Origin: Aldrovandia affinis
Taxonomy: Eukaryota > Chordata > Actinopteri > Notacanthiformes > Halosauridae
DNA length: 64,000 nt
Reading direction: 5' to 3'
NCBI GenBank assembly: GCA_029706075.1
Contig: JAINUG010000085.1
Coordinates: 1,079,392-1,143,391 of the forward strand
The translations under genes were made by a program, and so were the position numbers. This document shows positions 48,213 through 59,345 of this stretch, in pieces. How positions within the stretch are numbered: position 1 is the stretch's first letter; each line of letters opens with the position of its first letter. The notes under the pieces were generated by a model. That model had not been told where the DNA came from. It did no database searches and worked only from the letters and a program-made list of their open reading frames with translations.

Positions 48213-50416
48213 CCCCACCTAAGGCATCATACTTGTAACTTGTAACATAGTTGTAATTAAATTATTAGTGTGTGCACTGAGGAGTACAGAGAGCAATGTT
48301 TTAAAGTCTTATTATTTAAATTCATAATGAAATCTCCCTGAAATCAGAGGGCACTAAGGGCCATTGCAGATATTTTTTAGTGAATATTTTTATATTGCAG
48401 ACAGTGTACACCAACACTTTGAGTTTAATATTTTGTCATAATTTAAAAGCAGGACCAGCAACAGGTACTGTTCACAGGTGCAGACACAGAGGGTGTAGGG
48501 ATAAATAGAAAGTGGACAGGTTTGATTTAGATTTATAAATGATGTCCAAAAGACCAATAAGAGGGACATAAACATTTTTTGTCGAGTACAGGCAGAAACA
48601 ATTGTTTTGCCTCTGCAATCTCTATTTGCCTCACAATCAGTATTTGTCCCTCCACAATTGGAATCAGGTCTACACCCCTGGGTCAGCCCTCTACGACAAG
48701 ACAGTGCCACAAGTCCACACTCAACAGTCACAAACTAAAGGAGGAAGTGCATCATTTAACCTCAGTCCAGGTGAAATTAAGATGAGTTCTTCAAAGTTCC
48801 TTGATAATATCAACTGGAGATTATTTATAATACTGACACGGTTCCTTAAGGCCTCCATTCGGGCTTTACCACTCAATCTCATAAGATAGTTGTGGTCATA
48901 AAACATGACAGGACTTCTCTTGCCAACGTCCTTTATGCATAATCTGAAGACTAGTCTGGCCTGCCTGAGACAATCAGAGATACAAAGTAGGATTCAGGTG
49001 ATATGTGTATTAGGAGTGAGGGTAACATTCAAACTTAATTTAGGAGATGAATGTATACATAAAAATCTGTCCTGCTATTTCATACTGCATTCTTCTCCTG
49101 CAGAGTCAGTGGGAGGACCCACCAGGACTACGCAGGTGGATGTCCATCCAGGTATTATGTCCATCCTGAGTTCTACTAAAATAATGATTTATGCTGAAGA
49201 GCAGGCCAACCGTTGAGTCTCCAGCAGTCTATTTGAAATACCAGGGGCTTTAGACGAGAGAGACTTCAGTCAGTTTTCCATTCATTGTAAGGCATCTCTC
49301 ATCTGGAAAGAACCACAGGCCAATAAAGTTTTAATGGAACCAAGAAAATTAAAATGCACCATATGATGGAACCTCAGATCTAAAATAATAGAGGTCTTTC
49401 CATGTTGCTTAGCAGCCAGCATAATACTCTTTGTTGCTGTCTTTCCTGCAATTGACAGGATGATAAAATTTACCATGCATTTTAACAGCTTGCCCGTTTT
49501 CAAAATGGCATTGGGTGAGGAGAAAATCTATTCTGACAGTGTGATGCTGTTTTTCATCGCTCAGATATAAATCAAATACTTGCATAGTTTGCTGTTAAAA
49601 ACCTCAACGTATGTTCGAGAAACCTTGTGTCGTAAAACGAAAGAAATAAGAATGAATTCAAACATTTTATATGCTTAAACATTTGAAATTCTTCATCATG
49701 ATGGCTTAGAAAAACATTATGAAAATTTAAACAGATATCAGGGGCTTTGAATTTCCACCATAGAAATATTTCTATCCTTTCCTTGGGAACGTTGGTTATC
49801 CTATCCTCATGCAATATACAGATTTCAAACAACCGTATGACATTTTTACAATCTTATTTTAGCCTGCAAATATATGGACTGTCAGCAATAAAAACACAAT
49901 CTGTCAATCTGGTTATATAAATACCCAGATTAAGAAATCTGAAATATTTATTTAATGAAAAGCAGGACTCCACAGAAGTGCAGAAATGTAAGTGATGAAA
50001 GTTCTTTTCAATACATTGAATGAATAGCTTACAGGAATGTGAATCAGTTGGCCTCACAGAATATAGTTCCATTGAGAAGATTTGTCAATATGAAGGGGCT
50101 GATTCAATTGTGACCTTGATGAGGTTACCCATCTCCAGTGACCTAATATATTTGGGCTTTAACTGAAATCTTTTTGTGTTATCTGAATTCAATGCCACGA
50201 CAGTATGATTCCATTATTTACATATATATTATATTTGAAATGGTGTTCGTGTTTTTGCTGACTGGCCACTTTAGGAAGGGTTTAGTGTGGTTTCAGTTAG
50301 AAATTAGCAGATGAATGTATAACTTGCAGCTGGCTGTACAAGGCTTTTGATGGATGGATCCTGCTGGTGTACTCTCTCAAAGGCTGCTGTGAATTAAAAC
50401 GAACCTAGCCTTTGTT
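48213..50416. other. Unassigned stretch
   Basis: No gene or repeat recognised. Scattered short frames only. Confidence 0.45.
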
Positions 50417-50824
50417 AAGATCCCTTTCTGGGGCAGCGGATGGCGTAGCGGTCTAACGCGCCACACTTTGGTGTGGTGTGCTCTGCCTGTCAGGGACGCG
50501 GTTCGAAACCCGCATCTCTACCAGACCGGCCCTGGTCGTCAGCCCCGATTGGAGGTGGCATTTGGCTGTCCGCCTCCGGGGGAAGGGGGAGGGTGAGCCG
50601 GCACGAGTTCGTCGAGGAGAAGGTAAAAGGTGTCCATGGAAGAATTTCCGTCTCGGAAGAGGTGGGAACAATTGGCCAGGAAAGTGTGTCTCGCTCCCGG
50701 AGGACGGGCGGCGGACTTGTGGGGGTGGGGAATTGAAATAAATAGAGGGTATAATTGGCAACCAAATTGGGAGAAAAACGGGAAAAAATTTGAAATATAT
50801 ATCTTTTTTAAAGATCCCTTTCTG
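50417..50824 (+). mobile_element. tRNA-Leu-headed SINE, copy 1
   Basis: A 380-bp SINE (50,431-50,810) flanked by the perfect 14-bp duplication AAGATCCCTTTCTG (50,417-50,430 and 50,811-50,824). The head GGATGGCGTAGCGGTCTAA-CGCGCCA resembles tRNA-Leu; the B box is GGTTCGAAACC. The core contains GGCATTTGGCTGTCCGCC (50,557-50,574). The tail is GGGTATAATTGGC-ACCAAATTGGGAGAAAAA and then A-rich. The perfect duplication says it is fairly young. Confidence 0.92.
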
Positions 50825-51083
50825 ATTTTCCAGTCGTTAGATAATGCAGTGAGGCATGTTTTACGGAAAAACTGCTTGCAACTTCAACTTCTGCCACTGT
50901 TCTCCCATACGAATTTACACTTACGTTACTTTTCCAGTTAAAGGCATAGAAACTATTATTTGTAATATTTTTGACTAATTTACAAATCAACCTATTTTAT
51001 AAATCAACAGTTGGACTATAAATATGTTTATTAATTTTTTCTCTTTTTAATATACAAAGACACACACACACATACAGTCTATA

Positions 51084-51587
51084 CAGGTAATGGTCCAAAA
51101 GGTGGAAACACCAATATGACATGGCTATGGTATCCTGCTCTGTACAATTATCTGTGGACTGTTCTTGAAGAAACTGTTAATGCCTTAGACTGAAATTTTC
51201 AGTTAATTGATTTAGAGTTGCTCGTTAGAGTTATTTAGTCTTGCACCTCAAACTCAAACATGGATATCACAATCCAGGGGTATGCCCTTCTGACCACAGT
51301 ATGAATTATATATACATATGAGAACAAAATAGTGGTTTTATTTGTAATGATATTATTGTATAACACTTTACACTATTCAAAGTCACTCAGGTCTTGTTTT
51401 TCTAGCCATGCTAGCCATAAGTATAGACAACCAGGCCTGCCCAGAGGTTTTGTACATGACCCATGCTGGGATGTTAATTACTTGATAAACTCAGGAACAC
51501 ACCTGTGTGGAAGCACCTGCTTTCTATAGAGTTTGTGTCCCTCATGTGTCTCTCAAAAAGTGTTTCCACCTTTCTGGCCGCTACCTG
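51084..51587. mobile_element. Tc1-like MITE
   Basis: A 504-bp element with ends CAGGTAATGGTCCAAAAGG and (reverse complement of right end) CAGGTAGCGGCCAGAAAGG, both continuing GTGGAAACAC, and flanked by TA at 51,082-51,083 and 51,588-51,589. TA duplication and ACCTGTGTGGAAGCACCTGC-type interior are typical of fish Tc1/mariner derivatives. It has no transposase frame. Confidence 0.82.
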
Positions 51588-51589
51588 TA

Positions 51590-52485
51590 TATATGAACCC
51601 ATGGTGACACGGGTGTAACAAACACTTTAAATGTCCTAGAATCGTCCTTATAAAGCTTTATGCTTGACCTTAACTCATTAAGTTTCTAAGTGACATATAC
51701 TAAACATCCTGGTGTGGTGGTCATGTGACAGTCATGTGACTGTGTCAGGAAGTGACTTCCCCAAAATGGTGGTGTGATAACAAACAAAAGTGAAGGAAAT
51801 CTCTCATTTCAAAAAGCTTGTTTTTTGTTACTGAAGGTAAGTTTAAACTAATTTAACAATTCTAATAACAACAATTCTAAAGTTTGTAAGACATTTAACC
51901 TGTTCTGACCACATTTCTTCAACAAATTAATATAAAACAAGTTATGAAAATATCGCTGTGACGTATACGTCACATCGGGCTTTTATCCTTAAAGTAGTCA
52001 TGGAAAGTGTGATGTGACGTCTTTGTCACAATACCAAAAATGGTAATAACCTGCTCAATTAATTTAGCTGTTTCAATTATTTGGAATTAAAATATGTTCT
52101 GTTGTTCAGTTCAATGTACATTTGAACAAATAGGGTGATATCAGCAAAATTGGGCCATCAGGTTAAATGAGCCATTTAAGGTTTGAGCGTCTCAGCTCTT
52201 AAAATTTTAACAGACAATGACTGCAAATGATATTAAACTGTTGCCACAACTGTACTTGACATGTAACAATTGACTTGATTGGTCTATGGTTGCTATGGTG
52301 GTCGGGGCAATGCCTCACATCGAGACTGCCAAGGAGAACTTCAAGGTGAGTGGCCTGACATATGAAAATGTACTTCTCAATAATAAGGTTGATAAATCAA
52401 TAAAAAACAAATGTACATCTATAAATGATTATGTATACTACATGCTCTGATGGCCTCCATCAGATATAATGCTGATAGTTTGCAA
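51590..52485. other. Unassigned stretch
   Basis: No gene recognised. TGACGTATACGTCACAT (51,958-51,974) is a short palindromic CRE-like sequence; nothing else is notable. Confidence 0.45.
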
Positions 52486-52577
52486 CAAAAAAACGTTTTT
52501 TATTTAAAAAGTATTTTTGTTAGTGGTTCAATTGACAAAAAAACTTTTTAAATAAAAAACGTTTTTTTTTTTTTTTG
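52486..52577. repeat. AT-rich inverted repeat
   Basis: The left arm at 52,486-52,519 and the right arm at 52,536-52,577 are near-perfect reverse complements around ACTTTTTAAATAAAAAACG. The right arm has an expanded T run. The spacer TTAGTGGTTCAATTGA is repeated after the right arm, where a SINE inserted. Confidence 0.85.
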
Positions 52578-52582
52578 TTAGT

Positions 52583-52964
52583 GGTTCAATTGACGAGCGG
52601 CACGGTGGTGCAGTGGATAGCGCTGTCGCCTCACAGCAAGAAGGTCTCGGGTTCGAATCCAGGCCGGGGGCCTTTCTGTGCGGAGTTTGCATGTTCTCCC
52701 CGTGTCCGTGTGGGTTTCCTCCGGGTACTCCGGTTTCTTCCCACAGTCCAAAAACATGCACGTTAGGCTAATTGGAGAGTCTAAATTGCCCGTAGGTATG
52801 AGTGTGTGAGTGAATGGTGTGTGTGCCCTGCGATGGATTGGCGACCTGTCCAGGGTGTATTCCTGCCTCTCGCCCGGAACGCATGCTGGGATAGGCTCCA
52901 GCCCCCGCGACCCTGACCAGGAATAAGCGGCTTAGATAATGGATGGATGGATGGTTCAATTGAC
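52583..52964 (+). mobile_element. tRNA-derived SINE with GGAT tail
   Basis: A 358-bp SINE (52,595-52,952) flanked by the perfect 12-bp duplication GGTTCAATTGAC (52,583-52,594 and 52,953-52,964). The A-box-like TGGTGCAGTGG and the exact consensus B box GGTTCGAATCC mark a tRNA-derived head. The body (TGTTCTCCCCGTGTCCGTGT, CGATGGATTGGCGACCTGTC) is a sequence very common in fish genomes. The tail is GGATGGATGGATGG. Confidence 0.92.
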
Positions 52965-53205
52965 CTTAATGTGTTAAGGTCAATTGAGCCATGCATTTCA
53001 GCCAAAATGAGCCACCTTCTGAATTGAGTTTTAGCGGATATTTTGATGGTTCCTCTTATTAAAAGTCAGCTATTAATAGATTATTATATTATATTATTGT
53101 ATATATTACATGCCTCTTTTCACATTTTCCCTTCTAATTATGTATGTGTGTGTTAGCTCTGGTCCAGGGCGCATCGTGAGCTAGCTCTCACTATCTAGCG
53201 CTCTG

Positions 53206-53257
<52 letters not shown>

Positions 53258-53790
53258 TGATGAATGAGTGATTTACTGAAGCATCAGTCTAATAGAGTAG
53301 CCTTGTCTCCCGTTTTAATATGACTTTCTTTACAGTTGTTCGGAGAGTATTTTTAATTCCAGATATGCATGTGTAAGCCTGCATAGTTAGGCACACACAC
53401 ACTACACACACACACGCACACACACACACACACATGCCACTATTAAAGTTACAATTTTGATATATGTTGTGGAAATGCAAATAAAAAGGCAAATTTGTCT
53501 TACTAAGCAGAAAAAACTGTCAAGTTGACTTATTTTCAAATAAGGAATAATACATTACTATATAATAATACATTTACCATAAACGGCCAATGTAACTTAT
53601 ATGTAACATCACAGATCTTTGACATTAAGGGGTAGTATTTTTTTTAAACCATAAGAAATGTGTTCTATGTGGTCCACTTGGTCTGTGGTATATCCCCCAT
53701 AATTTTCCTTTAAGGAGAAATGGGTCTGGGTTCTTATATACAGGTATGTAATTTCCACCTGGGACATGGCCCCAGCAATATTTGAAAATA
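52965..53790. other. Unassigned stretch with CA microsatellites
   Basis: CA repeats lie at 53,207-53,254 and, with interruptions, 53,391-53,434. No gene recognised. Confidence 0.7.
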
Positions 53791-54500
53791 CAGTGGAACC
53801 TCGGCCCGCGAACGCCCCTACTCACGAACAAATCGGCCCACGAACACACTTTCCGAACAAATGTCCACTCGGCCCACGAACAAGCCCTCGGTGCACGAAC
53901 ACACAAACACACAAACTCGCGGGCTTCTCGCCGTAGCGCGTCGTGGATAGCGTCAGTTGTGCTTAGTACTCAGCGTTGTTTACATCGTTCGTCGTTGTGT
54001 TCTCCTTTGATACACGTCCTTTTTATGCTATTTCCATTAAATTTGCCCTCATTATGGCTCCCAAGAAAGTGAAAAGTGCTATCGATAGTGGTGTTAAGAA
54101 GCCTAAAAGCGTATTACAGTAGAAACGAAGAAGGAAATAATAGCTAAACGTGAGAGTGGTGTTCGTGTTTCCGATCTTGCCAAGCAGTACGACATGGCTA
54201 AATCCTCCTCCTCCACCATCCACCTGTGCCAGAAACTATCAACCACAAAGGTAAAGTGTACAATTATTATGTTTTATTTTAGTATTAATGTATTTTTCTA
54301 TAATTAAGGTTATCTTTAATTCCTTTCTATATTTTTGCCACACATAAACCCATAAAAAAGTTTTAAAAAAGTGTTTCTGGGGCTGGAGAACGGATTAATT
54401 GGATTTACATTAATTTCAATGGGAAAAATTATTTCGGTTCGCGAACATTTCAGTTCGAGTCAACGAACGAATTAAATTCGTGGGCCGAGGTTCCACTGTA
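53789..54500 (+). mobile_element. pogo/Tigger DNA transposon, internally deleted
   Basis: A 708-bp element (53,791-54,498) with inverted termini CAGTGGAACCTCGGCCC on both ends (17 bp perfect), flanked by TA (53,789-53,790; 54,499-54,500). The terminal sequence and TA target are those of Tigger/pogo elements. Inside is the start of a transposase with a CENP-B-like DNA-binding region; the DDE domain is missing. Confidence 0.9.
54054..54255 (+). pseudogene. Tigger transposase N-terminus (CENP-B-like HTH), broken
   Basis: The frame starts MAPKKVKSAIDSGVKKPKSV at ATG 54,054 and hits TAG at 54,120-54,122. An overlapping frame continues with ETKKEIIAKRESGVRVSDLA, then KQYDMAKSSSSTI, the first helix-turn-helix of CENP-B/Tigger proteins, which binds the element's ends. 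One frameshift near 54,113-54,120 separates the two parts. Nothing resembling the second CENP-B domain or DDE domain follows before the right terminus. It is the remaining 5' part of a transposase gene in a non-autonomous copy. Confidence 0.8.
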
Positions 54501-54820
54501 CCTATATATCTTGAAATGTAACTCATGCTAAGACACCACTGAAGAACTAGGACCATGTGAAAAAAAATCCTCTCCTCCAAGTATGTTTAACATCACATGC
54601 ATCCAGATCATAGGTTTAGCATCTCTCGCCCCCCTCTGTGAGATGAACTTTGGGTACATCTCTAGCCATCTTCACTCAGTCCTCATAGACATCACGGTAC
54701 AAATGAAGCTAGAGAGTTTGGGGCATCATTCCAGCATTGTATATGACTGACAGTGTATGTGCTGGGTACCGTAACTGAAAGGTGAGGAGAGCTGTACTTG
54801 TGTAACTATTATTTAAAATT
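54501..54820. other. Unassigned spacer
   Basis: Short stretch between two insertions with no recognisable feature. Confidence 0.5.
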
Positions 54821-55225
54821 AAATACTTTGAAGTAGGGGCTGGCGGATGGCCCAGCGGTCTAGTGCACCGCGCTTTGGAGCGGTGTGCACTGCCCGTCAG
54901 AGATGCGGATCGAAACCCGCGTTTCTACCAGACCGGCCCTGGTCGTCAGCCCGATCGGAGGCGGCATTTGGCTGTCCGCCTCCGGGGGAGGGGGGAGGGA
55001 GAGCCAGCACGAGTCCGCCGAGGAGAAGGTTAATGGAGTCCGTGGAAGATCTCCGTCTCGAAAGAAGGCGGGGAAATAGGTCCAGGAATACGAATCTCAT
55101 TCCCGGAGGACGGGCGGCGGACTCGTGAGGGTGGGGAATTGAAAATAAAATAGAGGGTATAATTGGCTACTAAATTGGGAGAAAAACGGGGGAAAAATCA
55201 GAAAAAAATAAAATACTTTGAAGTA
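54821..55225 (+). mobile_element. tRNA-Leu-headed SINE, copy 2
   Basis: A 375-bp SINE (54,836-55,210) flanked by the perfect 15-bp duplication AAATACTTTGAAGTA (54,821-54,835 and 55,211-55,225). It is the same family as 50,431-50,810: head GGATGGCCCAGCGGTCTA, core GGCATTTGGCTGTCCGCC (54,963-54,980), tail GGGTATAATTGGCTACTAAA, TTGGGAGAAAAACGGGG. The B box is altered (GGATCGAAACC). Confidence 0.92.
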
Positions 55226-56333
55226 TTTGTCTGTGTATTAATGCTAGCTAACATTAACTAGCCCACTGGATTTCTTTACTGATACAGTGACTTTCTTTTG
55301 TGTTTCATAGACATACTAATATTTCTGAATTCCTTCATCGCTATTTAATGTAAAAAAATATATCTTCCTTCTTTTCTTCATTTCTGAACAAATCTTATTA
55401 CAAAACTGTATAGAGCATTAAGAGTCTCCAAATCTTTCTTTTTCCTGAGGTAATGTAGTGAATGTCTTCCATCACTACCTTTCAGTACAATTCAACAATT
55501 CCTCTACAGTAAACAGTATCTGAGTGTGAAAGGAAGGCAAACTTAGGCTGCACAAATACAGTATATGAAATCCATCTGTGAATCTCCTCCCTTCACACAG
55601 TAGTATCTGATCCAGTGATTTGATTGTCTCTTCACAAGCTTCTTCTCTGTTATTGTTGGATTTATAAGCAAATGTGTCTAACTGTTCTCAGTGAAGGAAT
55701 AACAGCCAAGAATAAGAAGGGGGGGGGGAAGCAAAGAGACTGAATGAGCTGGGTTCGATTTGAACCCTTTCCTTTATTGAATTAGATAAGATGACAGTTT
55801 TGGACTTTAAAATGAGCACACAGAAGCTCTAATGTGTCTCCAAAGAAGCTCTCCATGGTTACTGTATTTGCAGGGTCTTCGAAAACTGAGATTCTGTTCC
55901 CAGCAAATAATAAATCATATACTCTCAAGCGACTCTTATTCTCCCATTCTGGACAGCGTTCCTCCAGTTTGGACCATTGGATTTTGTTGTAACTCACTGA
56001 CTATTATGATAGGGTGGCCTTTCGGACCATTGGGCTCCAGCTTTTCTCATCAGACATTTATTTTTGTTTACATAACCCAGAGACGTTGCAAATCATACGC
56101 CGTTTACCAAAAGGGTCTATTTTATATTCCCCTATCATATTCACAAGGCTTTCACAATGTTATAATAACGTAAAACTTTTACCATCTCAATTTAGGCTAC
56201 TACATTTAGTAATATACGATGTAGAAAAGGGCAATAAACCGATAGTCTCCAAGGAAACAGACTTCTTTTTTGTCACACCCTGCATATTTATCAGTGATTT
56301 AATAAAATGTTTAAATTTAAACTTTAAAAAAAA

Positions 56334-56364
<31 letters not shown>

Positions 56365-57265
56365 ATATATAAAGCATACCTTTTTCTTAAACACAGACTT
56401 ATTTTGGTCACGTGGTTTGCATTCTTTCAAAAAATCCCTGCATTATTTTCCATTGCCGTCTAATTGTTTTTGTTTGTTCTTTGGAAAATCCCGTGCAGTG
56501 AGCACACACAGCTGCTCCTGGTGAATGGTGCCTGTGATGTTCTTTTGGCTGCGCCAGGCAGATCCATTGTGGCTTTCTTGTACCATCAGGTATGACAAAA
56601 CAATACATACTTTCGGGTGGCATGAACTTGCGGTTCCCACAGCTATGGTAACAGACAAAAGAGTCTGAAGGTCGGTTTTATATTTAGGGTTTTATATTTA
56701 CCTTTATATGGTGCTGAATGGGATGGCTCACTTGCATACTCAAAAAAGGAATTGTGTGGTAGCCAGCTTGAGTTGGGTTATTTCTCCTTTTTTTGTGTTA
56801 ATGTCTAACAGGGAACATTAATAATATAAATATCTATTGAGTCACCAGTAGACCAATAGTGGTGTTATTTACTTTTCTTTAAAGATTATCAAATAATCTC
56901 TGATATATTTTTACACCTTTATGAATCAGTGTGTGAAGTCTGATGTGCCTTGTGTGTTGGGGAGATAAGAACTGTGGGATTGCACCATATTGTCTGTGTG
57001 CCTCAGACCATAATATCAGAGCCAATGCCAGTCGAACAATACACATTCCTGTTCCTGATTTATTGAGCTGCTAGTTCTGTCTTCTTTCACAGTGTCTCTT
57101 ATCCTTTTTGTAAGTTTAGGGTCTTGGCTGCTTCATTTAATGATTTTGGTGATTCTTCTTCTTTGTGAAAACCATTGATTTGATTTGAAAGGCAAAGACA
57201 CTGACCCACATTAAACAGTCAATGGCTAATGCTAAACCATTTTTTTCATTCCAGATTTATGATAT
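55226..57265. other. Unassigned stretch with TA microsatellite
   Basis: No gene recognised. A TA tract lies at 56,333-56,370. Short open frames overlap it and are not credible. Confidence 0.5.
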
Positions 57266-57269
57266 GTGG

Positions 57270-57945
57270 CTTTGGAAAGTATTCAGGCCCCCTTCACTTT
57301 TTCCACACTTTGTTGTTTTAGACTTAATTTAAAATAGGTTTGTTTGCCATCAATCTACACACAATACCCCATAATGACAAAGTGAAAACACATTTTTAGA
57401 AATTGTTGCAAATTTATTTATTTTTTTAAACTGAAATATGTAATGTCCATAAGTATTCAGGCCCAGATCTATGTCTCGAAACAATTCTATCTCGGAAGTC
57501 TATGAAGAGTTCCTTGGACTTCATGGCTTGGTTTTTGCTCTGAAAGGGACTGTGAACTGGTGTGTGCCTTTCTAAATCATGTCCAATCAATTGACTTTGC
57601 CACAAATGGACTACAATCAAGTTCTAGAGACATCTCAAGGATGATCAAAGGAAACAGGATGCATCTGAGCTCAATTTGGACTGTCATAGCAAAGGGCCTG
57701 AATACCTCTTCAGACTCCAAATGTGATAAATTTCACTGTTTACTTGTTTTATTTTATTTAATTGATAAATTTGCAACAATTTTGTCATTCCTGCATGGGG
57801 CTAATCTGATTGCTATTCAGTTTCTGGATAAGAGGATGCTAAATGCTTAAAATGTAAAATGTTAAAATGGTAAATGTGATATTTCAGTTATTTATTTTAT
57901 AATTGATAAATTTGCAACAATTTGGTCATTATGGGGTATCCTATT
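57270..57945 (+). mobile_element. Tc1-like transposon remnant, rearranged
   Basis: The left part, AAGTATTCAGGCCCCCTTCACTTTTTCCAC…ACACAATACCCCATAATGACAAAG, matches the end of widespread fish Tc1 elements. Its counterpart GTCATTATGGGGTAT, in inverted orientation, is at 57,924-57,938. The interior (GAGTTCCTTGGACTTCATGG, GGACTGTCATAGCAAAGGGCCTGAATAC) is typical of the same elements. The transposase is gone. The right end is partly duplicated: AATTGATAAATTTGCAACAATTT occurs at about 57,759 and 57,901, with an L2-type tail in between. Confidence 0.75.
57822..57870 (+). repeat. L2-type tail inside Tc1 remnant
   Basis: TTTCTGGATAAGAGGATGCTAAATGC followed by AAAATGTAAAATGTTAAAATG is a diverged L2 3' tail sitting between the duplicated ends of the Tc1 remnant. 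Confidence 0.55.
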
Positions 57946-59217
57946 CAGAGCAACCTGCCAGTATCCCAGAGCAACCTGCCTTCCTGTGTTTCTGATTTCA
58001 TTGTCCATGACTGACTTCCGCCCCCCAAAAACATCCTGGTGCGTGTTAACAATACACGCCAACCTCTTAGTCTTTCCATTGATTGACAGCTTGAGGTTTC
58101 CCAAATGAAAACCAGACAAGCATTTGTGTTCTCTTCACCTGAGAGTTGATGTGGAGCTTGAACTGTTAATTCGCCAGCAATACTGCACACCACGGCACTC
58201 TTACCTCATACCAGATCTGTACATCTGCGAGTACTGACTTCATAGATGTTATAGATGTTCAATTACAAACCATAATCTAAGGCTGTGAGTTGTTTGCTGT
58301 CGGTACTTCAGTAGGAAACAACACACTGCTTTGTCTGTATGAGAACTTACATTTGCATGTGTCTCCAATAACACATGCATCTCTATTCTTCACAATCAGC
58401 ACAGGAAACTGTTTATTTGGAAAGGCATCTGTGGAAAGGCATCTGCTCTGAATTATTTCTCAGGGTCCTTCGTTACAGCCAAAGTTATTCAATAGGCTGA
58501 GAAAAATTGACAAGGCAAATTCTCTTGGTGATCTTATTGTTTTAATGTCAGGCACATAAAGTTATTATCATATTATTTATTTATTTGGCAGGCGCACGTA
58601 TCCACAAAGCTTGTGTATGTCTGGAGGAATTAAGGAGAATATGCCGATATTTCAAAAGAGCAACCTTATGTCTCCCGATCTTTTGTTTTATATCATCCCA
58701 AATGGTATGCACTATTAGTAATGTCACAACAAATTAATTTAGAATGTATTGCTTTGCCATAGGGTGAGCCCATGCCATTATCACTTAAAGATTCATACTA
58801 TTTATTTCTGAATGAATACTACTAGGGAAATATGGGAGGGAAGCACAAATGAAGTCACACCTTCAAGCAATGGGGTAATGACCAGCTGAAAATTTTATAT
58901 TTAGAATAATAATGTGTTTGGGAAACAATAATTATATGTATATATATATATGACTGGATTACAGAACTGAACACATACACACATACTTTGTGTGTTTGTG
59001 AAGACCCCACCCTTTGTTTTGTGTTTTCAGTATTAGTTTTTATGTTGTTTGAACACTGCCTCCTCTGGGTTCTTGAACTTGAAAAGTGTGCAAACCCTTC
59101 CAATATCTTTTTAAGAAAAGTGTAAGTTTTTAGATAGTGCAAACCTTCCAATATCTTTTTTAAGAAAAGCTAATAGATAGTTTCTCTGCCACACTCCCAC
59201 ATACAGTATACTCACAT
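57946..59217. other. Unassigned stretch
   Basis: No gene. A decayed L2-type tail lies at about 58,568-58,612 (minus). A roughly 45-bp unit GTGCAAACC-TTCCAATATCTT is tandemly duplicated at 59,088-59,179. Confidence 0.5.
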
Positions 59218-59337
59218 CATAGGCATAACGAGTAGTGGGGATATTCAAATATTCCCAATATCCCAATATTCAAAACAGTGATATTTGTCTATATTCATTA
59301 TGTACCCCCCAATATTTAATATGTGGTTACACCCTTG
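59218..59337 (+). mobile_element. Short hAT-like MITE, copy B
   Basis: 120 bp, begins CATAGGCATAACGAGT and ends AATATTTAATATGTGGTTAC then ACCCTTG. Flanking 8-mers ACTCACAT (59,210-59,217) and ACTCACAC (59,338-59,345) match 7/8. Same family as copies A (31.8 kb) and C (62.3 kb). Confidence 0.72.
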
Positions 59338-59345
59338 ACTCACAC

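Noticed and set aside
48390-48731. 113-codon minus-strand frame with several cysteines
   Set aside because: Cysteine pattern matches no domain I know and the neighbouring frames are equally open.
52595-52670. Possible functional tRNA gene
   Set aside because: Consensus B box, but it is the head of a 358-bp SINE with a 12-bp target duplication.
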